NCBI RefSeq assembly: GCF_001458215.1
Contig: NZ_CYTW01000001.1
Coordinates: 1,860,001 to 1,924,000, forward strand
Source of the DNA: Shimia thalassica
GTDB taxonomy: Bacteria; Pseudomonadota; Alphaproteobacteria; Rhodobacterales; Rhodobacteraceae
Length of the DNA: 64,000 nt
Reading direction: 5' to 3'
Part shown: piece by piece, positions 49,707 to 58,465 of the stretch
How the letters are laid out: each line of letters starts with the position of its first letter
How positions within the stretch are numbered: the first letter of the stretch is position 1
The notes under the pieces: model-generated
What the model was told of the DNA's origin: nothing
Seen by the model: the letters and a program-made list of their open reading frames with translations, nothing else
The model's database searches: none
Translations under genes and position numbers: made by a program

Positions 49707-51032
49707 TCAATCGCAGGCCGCGCCTTGGAAGCCACCCTTGATCCAGTCGATCGAGGTGACACCCGCAGGCGGGTTCACACATTCGGCGGGAAAGCGCACG
49801 ATGTCGACCAGCGTCGCTTTGCCAGCGTCTTTGTCATACATGTATGTGCCATAGGCCGTGTCCTGAATGGCCTGATGCCCGTTGGCCAGTGCCATTGTGA
49901 CCTTGCCGCTTGGACCTTCCCATTCAAGACCACGCAGGGCACCGATGATGGCATCCTGATCCGCACTTCCGGCTTTGTCTGCGGCGGCTTTCACCCCCAA
50001 CAGCGCTTGGGCCATTTTATAAGACGGATAGGTCGGAAGCGTCCCGAACCGGTCGAAATAGGCTTTGCGGAACCAGTCATTCAATTCGGACTCCGGTGCC
50101 AGATCCCCATGTGGGCCCCGTGCGCCGATCACCGTGCCGTTTGGCATCTGACCGCCAAGACGATGCATCGCCGTCTCACCCGTGGTCAGCACAACTTTTG
50201 ACCGCTCAAACACGCCGCGGGCCGATCCCTGAATGATGAAGGCTTCCATATCGCCGCCCCAGAAGCTGGAATGCACGACATTCGGTTTCGATGTCAAAAT
50301 GGCAGATACTTCCGATCCGTATTGACCGGCATATATCTTCGGGAACTGCTCGGTCGAGACGGTTGCACCGTCCTTCAACTGTAGTACGGACTGCGAAAAG
50401 TCGCGCCATGAATCCTGACCCCAAGCATAGTTCTGGTTGATGCCGGCGATGCTGTCGAGAGACACGTCCTGTTGCTGCAAATACCGCGCTGCTGCGACGT
50501 TATCCATCGTAGCATGGCCGCCGGTGCGGAAGGTGTATTTGGGGTCAGTGACGATGTCTTCGAAAATCTGTGGCGTGCCGCAATCAAACAGAATGGTCAG
50601 CTTCTGGGCCTTTTCGGCCTCTGGGGCAATCGCCTTGCAGCTGCCTGATGAAATATAGCCGACGACCATATCAACGCCGTCTTTTTCCACCAATTTCAGA
50701 TAGTCAGCGTTCTTTTGTTTCGAGTTTTCATCAACAAAAATCGGGTCGATTTTTGCCCCACCCACACCTGCGGTGCCATAGGGCGCAGGGATCGCGCCGG
50801 AATTGATCGATTGGATCATCAATTCTGCTGCATTGCGAGCGGGAACCCCGAACGGGCCTGCGGCCCCACCGGACAGAAAGGTGACAAAGCCGATCTTGAC
50901 CGATGCGTCTTCTGCCTGTGCGGTTCCTGCGGTCGCAAAAGCAGCCGTAACGCCAATGCCTGCTGCCATGATGATGGATGTTGAGTTTCTGAGCAGCGAT
51001 CCAAACGATGCGCCAAGCCGAGATTTAGTCAT
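49707..51032 (-). CDS. ABC transporter substrate-binding protein (Liv/amide type)
   Basis: This 441-residue periplasmic receptor has its start taken at ATG 51032 (ggagg six bases upstream). A signal peptide of about 42 residues ends ...AGTAQA. The type I periplasmic-binding fold begins with KIGFVTFLSGGAAGPFG and contains FVDENSKQKNADYLKLVEKD and GYISSGSCKAIAPEAEK. It is the first gene of the Liv operon. The ligand is not identifiable; it differs from classical LivJ. Two copies of an 18-bp palindrome lie 174-222 bases upstream of the start. Confidence 0.92.
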   Translation of the reverse strand: MTKSRLGASFGSLLRNSTSIIMAAGIGVTAAFATAGTAQAEDASVKIGFVTFLSGGAAGPFGVPARNAAELMIQSINSGAIPAPYGTAGVGGAKIDPIFVDENSKQKNADYLKLVEKDGVDMVVGYISSGSCKAIAPEAEKAQKLTILFDCGTPQIFEDIVTDPKYTFRTGGHATMDNVAAARYLQQQDVSLDSIAGINQNYAWGQDSWRDFSQSVLQLKDGATVSTEQFPKIYAGQYGSEVSAILTSKPNVVHSSFWGGDMEAFIIQGSARGVFERSKVVLTTGETAMHRLGGQMPNGTVIGARGPHGDLAPESELNDWFRKAYFDRFGTLPTYPSYKMAQALLGVKAAADKAGSADQDAIIGALRGLEWEGPSGKVTMALANGHQAIQDTAYGTYMYDKDAGKATLVDIVRFPAECVNPPAGVTSIDWIKGGFQGAACD

Positions 51033-51205
51033 TAGTTTCCTCCAGTTTCTAACCCAAAAGGGATAGAAGTTTGCCCATACCCACAAAGACCGGCATGACC
51101 CGGTGATGGTGGTTTAGGCAAAGTCCTCCCGAAGCGTTTTCAATCAAACGCACTCACAAAAGACGGGAGGTCACGGTCGAATTCTACGGAGCCAAAGACC
51201 CGAAA

Positions 51206-51223
51206 CGAGCGCTATGCGCTCAT
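51206..51223. promoter_or_regulatory. Candidate operator site 1 upstream of the Liv operon
   Basis: CGAGCGCTATGCGCTCAT is one of three copies of the palindrome yGrGCGsNNTsCGCTCAT in this region. It is 31 bases (about three helical turns) from site 2. It is the proposed target of the NtrC-like regulator encoded at 52542-53879. Confidence 0.5.
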
Positions 51224-51236
51224 TTGCGAAACCCTG

Positions 51237-51254
51237 TGGGCGGAATCCGCTCAT
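51237..51254. promoter_or_regulatory. Candidate operator site 2 upstream of the Liv operon
   Basis: TGGGCGGAATCCGCTCAT is the second copy, lying between the Liv operon start and the end of the binding-protein gene at 51301. It differs from the kinase-gene copy mainly in the left arm and spacer. Confidence 0.5.
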
Positions 51255-51300
51255 CGCTTGTTTTTTAGGAGAGGTGCCTGTTTCTTGGGTGTGCGGGCCG

Positions 51301-52545
51301 TCAATCGGCACTGGCACCCTGATTTAGCTTGGGCCATGAGTCTGGTGGAAAATAGACGGACCAATCGCCCAGCTGCACCGTGGCGGGCGGATACCGGTTG
51401 TTGAACATGGTCCGGCCGATCGCCTGAACCTGTAGCAACTGGTGGGAAGCGGGGTCCATGGTCGACATGAACCCTTTGGGGTCCTCCGGAAGCGGTAGCA
51501 CCAGCCCCTCTAGCTCGGCGCGAATGTGATCCTTGTTGGATGGATCCTCTGCATGACGCACGGCCTCTGCGATGGCCCAAACACCTGCATAGGCGCCTTG
51601 GGCGGCATAGCTTGGATACCGGCCCGCACGCGCATGAAAGGCGTTCACAAAGTCGGTGTTGCGCTCCGTTGGCGGCCAGTTCACGTGATGTCTGGCAGAA
51701 AGCACCAGCCCCAAGGGCATATCATTACCGAGTTCTGCAAAAATCTCATAGTTCGCGCCCGCGTCGAAGTTCATGAACTGGGCCTCTTCAAAAAGATCAA
51801 ACTGACCCGCCTGTTTGACAAAGGTCACCAGATCAAGCCCCCAGTGACCACTGACCACGATGTCCGAAGACGAGGCCGTGAGCTGCTGCAGATAAAGGGT
51901 ATAATCCGTTTCAAAGAGTTTCGGCCAATACTCCCCTGAGACTTCATAATCCACATCCTGTTGGTCCAGAAACGCCCTCAGGTCTTCCCACGCCTGATAC
52001 CCGTATTCATAGTCAGGCCCGACAAATGCAATCCGCAATGGACGATCGGCAAGCCTGTGGTTCTCGGCGATATATTTTGCGCCCGCCAACATGGATTGGC
52101 GCGTGTCGTTGCTGACCCGAAAGTAATAGGGATGCAAATCTTCGGACACCAATGACGGCGAGGCATGGTCTGTGCCAATAAAGAAAACTTCGTGTTTGAG
52201 CGCCTTGGCCGAGACCGCTCTGGCAATGCTGGAGCTGACAACTCCGCACAAAAAATCAATCTCGTCTTCCTCGATAAAAGACTGCGCAATCTGAACCGAG
52301 CGCAGCGCCTTGGATCGGGTGTCGGCAATCTTGACGTCCAGTTGCGGGTAATCCGGCACAGCCAAAGCCGACAGATCATCAAGGGCCATTTGCACGGCCA
52401 CGGCACTGTCTCGTCCATAAAGACCGCCGGGACCGGTCAGCGGAAAAAGACATCCGACCTTGACGGCAGGTGGTTCTGCCGATGCGCCAAATGGCGCCGC
52501 CAAACCTGACAACAGCGCGAAAGCGCCAGCAAGCAAACATCTCAT
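51301..52545 (-). CDS. Periplasmic binding protein linked to the two-component system
   Basis: This 414-residue protein is of the ABC substrate-binding type (urea/amide/branched-chain group). The signal peptide [20 protein letters not shown] leads into VKVGCLFPLTGPGGLYGRDS. The hinge motifs DTRSKALRSVQIAQSFIEED and FVGPDYEYGYQAWEDLR are typical. Its start overlaps the stop of the response-regulator gene by 4 bases, and it has no permease of its own. It may be the ligand-sensing partner of the kinase rather than a transport protein, or a second receptor for the Liv permease. Confidence 0.87.
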   Translation of the reverse strand: MRCLLAGAFALLSGLAAPFGASAEPPAVKVGCLFPLTGPGGLYGRDSAVAVQMALDDLSALAVPDYPQLDVKIADTRSKALRSVQIAQSFIEEDEIDFLCGVVSSSIARAVSAKALKHEVFFIGTDHASPSLVSEDLHPYYFRVSNDTRQSMLAGAKYIAENHRLADRPLRIAFVGPDYEYGYQAWEDLRAFLDQQDVDYEVSGEYWPKLFETDYTLYLQQLTASSSDIVVSGHWGLDLVTFVKQAGQFDLFEEAQFMNFDAGANYEIFAELGNDMPLGLVLSARHHVNWPPTERNTDFVNAFHARAGRYPSYAAQGAYAGVWAIAEAVRHAEDPSNKDHIRAELEGLVLPLPEDPKGFMSTMDPASHQLLQVQAIGRTMFNNRYPPATVQLGDWSVYFPPDSWPKLNQGASAD

Positions 52546-53879
52546 GACAGGGTCAACCTTTGCATCTTGCGCTTCAGGGCGTGACGGGAAATCCCAAGTC
52601 TTTCGGCGGCCATGCCTTTTTTGCCCCCCGATTTGAGCAGCGCATCCTGTATCATTGCGCGTTCAACAGACTGCATGGAATCCTCAATCGAGACAGGTCC
52701 GGTCGGTTCCACATCTTTGAATTCAGAAGGCAGATGATCCGCCTCGATGATCTGACCCGCGTGCAAAATCGTCAGCCGTTCGACCAGATTTTTAAGCTCT
52801 CTCACGTTCCCGGGCCAGGGGTAGCCCTTTAACAACGCCAAAGCGGATTTTCCGATGGCAATGGGGCGCACGGCGGCGTCTTCGGCGAACTTCTGTGCGA
52901 AATGGTTGGCCAGCACCTGAATATCCGTATCACGTTCGCGCAGCGGCGGGATTTCAACCGGCATGACATTCAGTCGAAAGAATAGATCCTGTCGGAAAGT
53001 GCCTTCTTCGACGGCCTGTTCAAGGCTGTTGTTGGTGGCGGCAATGACGCGGACGTCGGATTTATGCTCGCGCGCAATGCCAACAGGGCGATAGCTGCGC
53101 GTTTCGATATAGGTCAGCAGTTTGGCCTGCACGGACAGGGGCATTTGGCTGATCTCGTCCAGAAACAGCGTGCCACCATCCGCGATTTCAACCAACCCGC
53201 GCCGGCGCGACACCAGACCGGGCAGGGCGCCTTTTTCTGCCCCAAAGAGTTCGGCTTCGATCTGGCTTTCGGGCAGGGTGGCACAATTGATTTCCACAAA
53301 GGGGCTTTCTTGGGAGGTGCCCTTGATGTGCAACTGCCTTGCGATGATTGCCTTACCAACCCCCGTTTCGCCAGACAGCAGAACCGTTGCGACCTGACTG
53401 TTTGTGATTAGGTCAATCTGTTCGCGCAGCAGTTTGATCGGTGCAGAGGTTCCGATAAAGGCCGTGTCATTGGTGAAACGGTCCCGCAAATACCGGACCT
53501 CGAATTCGAGCTGTTTGCGCTTATCAACCTCCTGGATGAGCAGGATCAACTCATCCACATCAAAGGGTTTGGACAGGTAATCAATGGCCCCCATCTTGAT
53601 CGCGGTTACGGCGTCCTGTGTGTCATCAAAGGCCGACATCATGATCACCGGAATATCGGGGGTATTCTCAATCAGCCATTGAAGAACCTCGATGCCATTT
53701 TGCCCCGGCATACGAATATCAAGCAAAACCACATCCGGCTTTTCACGCTGGGCGATGCGGCACCCGTCAACGCCGTTATGGGCCTTGAGACAATCAAATC
53801 CGGCCTGATTCAGCGTGAAGGCAAGGGATTGCGTAAGTTTGATTTCATCGTCGATGATGAGAACGGTGGAATTGATCAT
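52542..53879 (-). CDS. NtrC-family response regulator with an altered GAFTGA loop
   Basis: This 445-residue regulator has a receiver domain with phospho-acceptor Asp54 (VVLLDIRMP) and Lys104. The AAA+ domain has Walker A GETGVGKA (170-177) and Walker B GGTLFLDE (235-242), plus a C-terminal Fis-type helix-turn-helix (about 405-445, [15 protein letters not shown]). In the loop that contacts sigma54, the usual GAFTGA is replaced by GALPGL (217-222), so sigma54 activation is doubtful. Rhodobacter capsulatus NtrC, which lacks GAFTGA, works with sigma70. The gene overlaps both the kinase and the binding-protein genes by 4 bases. It probably controls the Liv/TRAP module. Confidence 0.92.
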   Translation of the reverse strand: MINSTVLIIDDEIKLTQSLAFTLNQAGFDCLKAHNGVDGCRIAQREKPDVVLLDIRMPGQNGIEVLQWLIENTPDIPVIMMSAFDDTQDAVTAIKMGAIDYLSKPFDVDELILLIQEVDKRKQLEFEVRYLRDRFTNDTAFIGTSAPIKLLREQIDLITNSQVATVLLSGETGVGKAIIARQLHIKGTSQESPFVEINCATLPESQIEAELFGAEKGALPGLVSRRRGLVEIADGGTLFLDEISQMPLSVQAKLLTYIETRSYRPVGIAREHKSDVRVIAATNNSLEQAVEEGTFRQDLFFRLNVMPVEIPPLRERDTDIQVLANHFAQKFAEDAAVRPIAIGKSALALLKGYPWPGNVRELKNLVERLTILHAGQIIEADHLPSEFKDVEPTGPVSIEDSMQSVERAMIQDALLKSGGKKGMAAERLGISRHALKRKMQRLTLS

Positions 53880-55648
53880 GACCTTTCCCCGCTGGTCTGT
53901 CTTGAAAATGGAAAGGTGAGCGTGATGGTTGTGCCGACCTGTGGTTCACTCTCGATCGCGATAGTGCCATCGTTGGCATCGACAAGTTGTTTGGTAATCG
54001 GCAGCCCCAGACCCGACCCGTTGGCCCGCGTTGTAAAAAAGGGCCGCATGATTTTTGTCTGCAGCGTATCATCCATGCCGATCCCATCATCCGCAATCAG
54101 CAGCACCGCGTGGCCGCTATCACGATAGGCCCGAATGGTCAGATGACCGCCCCCCGGCATCGCCTCGATGGCATTCAGCATCAGGTTCAACAGGATTTGT
54201 CGAAAATGTGTGGGATCAATCAACAAAACCAGATCGGATTCACCGGAAATGCTGATGACGACATGCTTTTCATGAGCGGTCGCGCTGATCAGCGTCTTGA
54301 TGGTGCGAAAGGCCTCTTTCACGCTGACAGGTTCTTTTTCGGGATCGCTTGGACGTGCATAGTTCAGAAATTCGCTGATGGCGTCATCCGCACGGGCGAT
54401 TTCCGAGGAGATCACATCGAACATCTCTTTGCGCATGGGGTCTTCTTCGCTGCGCTTCAGCCCGTGAACCGTGGTCGACACCGTTGTGAGGGGATTGCGG
54501 ATTTCATGGGCGATACCAGCGGCCATACTGCCCAGTGCGGCGCGGCGTTCCACTTCGACGCGTGACTCAATCAGCTTGCCCAACTGTTCGCGCATGCGGT
54601 TATAAGATCTTGCCAGAATGCCCAGCTCGCCGGGGCCGTCTTCGATCACACGGACCGAGAAATCGCCGTTCGCAACCGCCTGGGCGCCTTTGCTAAGGGG
54701 TTGAAGATATCCGGATAACCTCATGGACATCTTATAAAAAAGAAAGATCACCCCAAGCGCCGTCAACACCGCAACAAACATCAGAAGGTAGCGGATATAG
54801 GTCTTTGGTTCCTGATAGTCATTTCGCCCTGACACGAGATGAATGCGCCATCCGGGAAAGAACTGGCGCGACATAGCAATCACGTCCTTTGGGGCGGCCG
54901 CAGTGCCCACCGGCGTCAGACGCACGCGATCAAAGACAACGATCTGAGGCTCGAAAACACTCGGCTCGACCAAAGCGCCGGTTTGTTCGGTCAGGGACGC
55001 CAGACGCATACGCAACGACACAGTCCCGATTTTCTGGTGATCCACCATCACTGGCTTGGAAATAAGAAACCATCCGGGGCGCCCCTTGTCGGGCAGAACC
55101 GGACCCAGAACCTCGACGCTTTCATGCTGTACCAAAGGCAATGTGCTGTGTGACGGGGGCTGGCTGCGGCTGCGCGTTCGGGGCACCGTGTGCAGGATTG
55201 TCCCGTCGTTATCGGACAATTCAATTGCATAGATGTCCGGATTTTCCGCTTCGAGGCTCAGGATATCGCTTAGAAGAAGGGACACCTCATTTTTCGAGCC
55301 CGCTTTGAAAAAGTCGGTCGCGTCTGGGAGGTCCGCAATGTTTTCAAGCCGCTTCACCTGAACCGCCATAAAGTTGCTCATGCGTGCGGCGGTGGCCTCG
55401 AGATTGGTTTCAACCCTGTTGGCAATCAGATTGTTCAGAAGATTGGCACTGTAGCGATCATAAAGACCGGCAATCAAAGCGAGCGGAATAAGCGCCGCAA
55501 ACAGCGCGCCCAAAAGATATCGGCGCACCACATTTAGCCTTGTAATTGGTAGCGATAGTTTCAAGCGTTCGTCCTTTGCCCAATTTTTAGCATCTTTGGA
55601 CGCATGCTGCATCCAAGACGTCAAAAATAATGAGCGGTTTCCGCTCAT
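53876..55648 (-). CDS. Membrane sensor histidine kinase
   Basis: This HisKA/HATPase kinase has up to 590 residues. Order: a transmembrane helix (about 45-65), a periplasmic Cache-like sensor (about 75-300), a second helix, HAMP (about 330-380, PLSKGAQAVANGDFSVRV), the phospho-acceptor His in AAGIAHEIRNPL, N box NLMLNAIEAM, and G boxes DDGIGMDD and GSGLGLPITKQL. The start is uncertain. ATG 55648 lies inside a palindrome, whereas TTG 55564 has an agga ribosome site 7 bases upstream and begins MKLSLPITRLNVVRRYLLG. It shares an operon with the NtrC-like regulator. Confidence 0.9.
   Translation of the reverse strand: MSGNRSLFLTSWMQHASKDAKNWAKDERLKLSLPITRLNVVRRYLLGALFAALIPLALIAGLYDRYSANLLNNLIANRVETNLEATAARMSNFMAVQVKRLENIADLPDATDFFKAGSKNEVSLLLSDILSLEAENPDIYAIELSDNDGTILHTVPRTRSRSQPPSHSTLPLVQHESVEVLGPVLPDKGRPGWFLISKPVMVDHQKIGTVSLRMRLASLTEQTGALVEPSVFEPQIVVFDRVRLTPVGTAAAPKDVIAMSRQFFPGWRIHLVSGRNDYQEPKTYIRYLLMFVAVLTALGVIFLFYKMSMRLSGYLQPLSKGAQAVANGDFSVRVIEDGPGELGILARSYNRMREQLGKLIESRVEVERRAALGSMAAGIAHEIRNPLTTVSTTVHGLKRSEEDPMRKEMFDVISSEIARADDAISEFLNYARPSDPEKEPVSVKEAFRTIKTLISATAHEKHVVISISGESDLVLLIDPTHFRQILLNLMLNAIEAMPGGGHLTIRAYRDSGHAVLLIADDGIGMDDTLQTKIMRPFFTTRANGSGLGLPITKQLVDANDGTIAIESEPQVGTTITLTFPFSRQTSGERS
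55631..55648. promoter_or_regulatory. Candidate operator site 3 at the kinase gene
   Basis: TGAGCGGTTTCCGCTCAT is a perfect palindrome (7-bp arms, 3-base spacer) and matches the two sites upstream of the Liv operon in 14 or so of 18 positions. It lies at the most upstream possible start codon of the kinase, which supports a start further downstream and autoregulation. Confidence 0.5.
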
Positions 55649-56128
55649 CTTTGGGATAGGCCGGTGTTCACCGGAGATTTCGACCTCTGGCGTGCGCCTG
55701 TTCGGCGGCGCAAATGTGCCTCAGATATCGCAAGAAAACTGTTCATTAGAGTGAAACAATCCACCACCAAAGGCGTGATAGGCGACTAAAAAATAGAGCG
55801 GTTCCGCCCGGTCACGTCCCCTCGACGAAGGGAAGAAGGGCATGAAAGGCCGATCACGCGCGCACGGGCGGTTCGAGAATCACTTTGGCAATCCATATTT
55901 TGGTTAACAGACTGGGATACTTACACTAATCTGAAGTGAGGCGATCACCGCCAACCGCGGCGCAGCTCTGCCTCTGCAATAATCATCAATCCTTGTTTCC
56001 GATCATCCACAGGATTTCAGCCCATTTTTTGGCACATGCACAAAAATAGGACAGGATTGACAACCTATGTATTGGCTTGCCGAACAACCATGTTAAAGTG
56101 CCCGTATTAGAAACAATGGTATTGGATC
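55649..56128. other. Intergenic region between the kinase and AraC-type regulator genes
   Basis: This 480-base divergent region has no gene I can support. It holds a perfect 14-bp palindrome, CCGGTGTTCACCGG (55661-55674), close to the kinase side. The AraC-side 100 bases are AT-rich and probably contain that gene's promoter, but no clear -35/-10 pair is seen. Confidence 0.4.
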
Positions 56129-57139
56129 ATGGGCACTTATCTCAGAGCCTCCGCTTTGTCTGGTTTGGACGATCTCGCCAACAGGTATGACAAAAATCTT
56201 CTGTCGAACCTTGAACAGCACAACATCGATCCTTCTGTTTTCAAAGCGCAAGAAGCCGAAGTTACGTTTGAAGACGCATGTGCCCTTCTTGAGGACTGCG
56301 CCACCGGTTGGGACGTGCCTGATCTGGGTGTTCGTCTGTCACGTTATCACGCCCTGGACACGCTGGGCGTTGTCGCTTTGGTCACGCGTATGGAAACCTC
56401 TGTGCGGACGGCTCTGAATGCGATCATGCGCAATCTGTATCTGCACACAAATGGTGCGGTCGTTGGTATTACAGAACCCGAAACCGAAGGTCCGGCAGAG
56501 CTGACGATGGTTTTGCGCGGTGACCGAAGCGAGATGCGCCAGTTTCGCGAAAGTGCCTTGTGCAACGCTCGTAACATTCTTGAGTGTGTCGCAGGTGGCA
56601 AGGTGCCAATCTACGAAGCGGTTGTGCCGCATGATGCCCCCAAAGGGCGGGATTCCCTCTCGGCCGAGCTGAAGTGTCCGGTGCGCTATGAGGGGGACAA
56701 AAGCATCCTGTTTTTCGAGTCCAAGGTTTTAAACACACGGCTCAAGAAAACGGACGTCGCATTTCACCCGATCATTCGCCGGTATCTGGCAGAGATCAGC
56801 GTTGAAAAGAACCGCAGTTTCGCAGAAATCGTGCGTCTTGAAGTGTTTCGCCAGCTGAGTTTGGGGCTTGTGTCACAGGATCGTGTGGCGGCGGCCCTGA
56901 ATATCCAGCCCAGAACCCTCCAGCGCCGGCTCAAGGCCGAAAACAGCAGTTTCCGCGAAATTCTGGATGAAGAGCGCCGCAAACGCGCGCTGGCCCTTGT
57001 GCAACAGACCGATTTGCCGCTGTCCGAGGTCGCGCTGGCCGTGGCGTATTCGGACCAGACGGCCTTTAATCAGGCGTTTCGACGTTGGTTTGACCGTTCG
57101 CCGCTCAAGGTGCGCCGGGGTGTTCCGTTACTGCCTTAA
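56129..57139 (+). CDS. AraC-family transcriptional regulator (arabinose-binding-like N-terminal domain)
   Basis: This 336-residue regulator has an N-terminal effector domain (about 20-210) of the Arabinose_bd type found in OruR/ArgR/GliR-like activators, and two C-terminal helix-turn-helix motifs (about 240-330). The latter include VAAALNIQPRTLQRRLKAE and ALAVAYSDQTAFNQAFRRWF. ATG 56129 is the first codon and the length matches the family. The target is unknown; nothing on the adjacent strand is an obvious partner. Confidence 0.92.
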   Translation: MGTYLRASALSGLDDLANRYDKNLLSNLEQHNIDPSVFKAQEAEVTFEDACALLEDCATGWDVPDLGVRLSRYHALDTLGVVALVTRMETSVRTALNAIMRNLYLHTNGAVVGITEPETEGPAELTMVLRGDRSEMRQFRESALCNARNILECVAGGKVPIYEAVVPHDAPKGRDSLSAELKCPVRYEGDKSILFFESKVLNTRLKKTDVAFHPIIRRYLAEISVEKNRSFAEIVRLEVFRQLSLGLVSQDRVAAALNIQPRTLQRRLKAENSSFREILDEERRKRALALVQQTDLPLSEVALAVAYSDQTAFNQAFRRWFDRSPLKVRRGVPLLP

Positions 57140-57145
57140 ACGATT

Positions 57146-57194
57146 GATACAGACGCAGCAGCCATGGATAGGGCTGGGCCACTGCGCCTGTATC
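57146..57194 (+). repeat. Nested inverted repeat after the AraC-type gene
   Basis: GATACAGACGCAG (57146-57158) pairs with CTGCGCCTGTATC (57182-57194) with one mismatch, and CAGCC...GGCTG forms an inner arm. There is no T tract. It could be a terminator, an RNA stabiliser or a REP-like element; no other copy was seen in the window. Confidence 0.4.
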
Positions 57195-57574
57195 ACCGGA
57201 CACGCATTTCTGCGGCCGGTACGTTGCCCCCATATTATCACCACCCGAGACTGGGTAGGCGGCGTTTTTAGGCAAACGTGACGTGTCCACATCAGATGTG
57301 GGAATTTTTGTTGGCGCTGACCAAAGCCAGCGCCAGCCTTGTTGGTTTTGTGAGTGGCAGCCCGGACGCACCAAGGCGTAAAACATCCGGGGGTTCGAAG
57401 TTCGGTAAAGTGAAGAAGGTCTGTTCGCTACACATCGTATATGTGTATGGGTGTCCGGCGTTTCTTGGGCGAAGGGGTCAAAAACTTTTGATTTCAGGAC
57501 AAGACAGTTCCTGAGGTCTCGCCACTTATGTCTTTGTGGTTGACCCCATCCATTGCGCACGGCCTTATTCAGCC
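57195..57574. other. Intergenic region before the YihY/BrkB gene
   Basis: About 380 bases with no convincing gene. Short open frames exist on both strands, but none shows a ribosome site, recognisable domain or consistent codon bias. The stretch is probably regulatory or decayed sequence. Confidence 0.4.
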
Positions 57575-58465
57575 ATGATAGAAAACAGCCATCCCTTGTT
57601 CGATTACTGGCAGGCCCTCAAGGACTCGCCATCACGTTTTTTCAACAAGGACGGGATGAAGCGCGCAAGCTATGTCGCGATGTCCATGATGCTTGCCATT
57701 TTTCCGTTTTGTATTTTGGCCCTGTCAATCGCCGTGATGCTGTCTGTCGGACAGATCACCCACAATTTCGGCAGTATGGATGATCTGCTGCATGTGGTGT
57801 TCGGGTCATGGCCCGATGAAATCGCCCAACCCATCGAAAGCGAAGTCCGCGCCGTGCTTGAGGCAAGCGGGGGCACAACAGCGACCTTTGGGGCCTTGCT
57901 GACGCTTTTGCTGGCATCAAACGGGTTCGAGGCCGTGCGCGACGTGATTTGCGAGGCCTACCATGAAAGCGACCCACATCCCCTGTGGCAACGCCGTCTG
58001 CTGGCTGTTTTGTTTGCCATCGGCGGGGCCATTCTGGTCACACTGGCCGGTATTGTTGGCGTGCTGGTGCCTGCTTACCTGAAATATGCCTCTGATCTTG
58101 CGCCTGTGCTGCACCTCGAAATCGTAAAGCACGAGATGATCGCCTCGGTTGTGACGGTTGGCTTTTTGTTTTTTGGATTGATTGCGGTGCACAAATGGCT
58201 GCCCGGACTAAAGCGCCCGATCAAGGACATCCTTCCCGGCGTGCTGTTGACCATGGTACTTTGGGCGCTGGGGGCCACTGCCTTTGATTTCTATATCCAG
58301 AAGTTCTCGAATTACAGCGTGACCTATGCCGGTCTGGCCGGTGTAATGACGGCGTTGATCTTTCTGTATCTGATGGCGGCCGTGTTTGTCTTTGGGGCAG
58401 AATATAACGCCAGATTGGGCGAGCTGGTCCGGCAACGCCGCCAAACCAAAACACCGTCAGAGTAA
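57575..58465 (+). CDS. YihY/BrkB family inner-membrane protein
   Basis: This 296-residue protein has about six transmembrane helices of the YihY/BrkB (virulence factor BrkB) family, once annotated as ribonuclease BN. ATG 57575 gives the normal family length; a GTG at 57536 would add 13 residues. Recognisable parts include FFNKDGMKRASYVAMSMMLA, NGFEAVRDVICEAYHES and WALGATAFDFYIQKFSNYSV. The function is not settled; a transport or membrane-lipid role is often suggested. It converges with, and overlaps by 9 bases, the cardiolipin synthase gene. Confidence 0.85.
   Translation: MIENSHPLFDYWQALKDSPSRFFNKDGMKRASYVAMSMMLAIFPFCILALSIAVMLSVGQITHNFGSMDDLLHVVFGSWPDEIAQPIESEVRAVLEASGGTTATFGALLTLLLASNGFEAVRDVICEAYHESDPHPLWQRRLLAVLFAIGGAILVTLAGIVGVLVPAYLKYASDLAPVLHLEIVKHEMIASVVTVGFLFFGLIAVHKWLPGLKRPIKDILPGVLLTMVLWALGATAFDFYIQKFSNYSVTYAGLAGVMTALIFLYLMAAVFVFGAEYNARLGELVRQRRQTKTPSE

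Noticed and set aside
51033-51200. A sigma54 (-24/-12) promoter upstream of the Liv operon
   Set aside because: The best candidate on -, GGGAGGACTTTGCC, has 9 rather than 10 bases between GG and GC and lacks the TGGCAC core.
57105-57560. Open frame on - between the AraC and BrkB genes
   Set aside because: It overlaps the AraC 3' end, has no start-site support and no recognisable domain; possibly decayed coding sequence, but I cannot support it.
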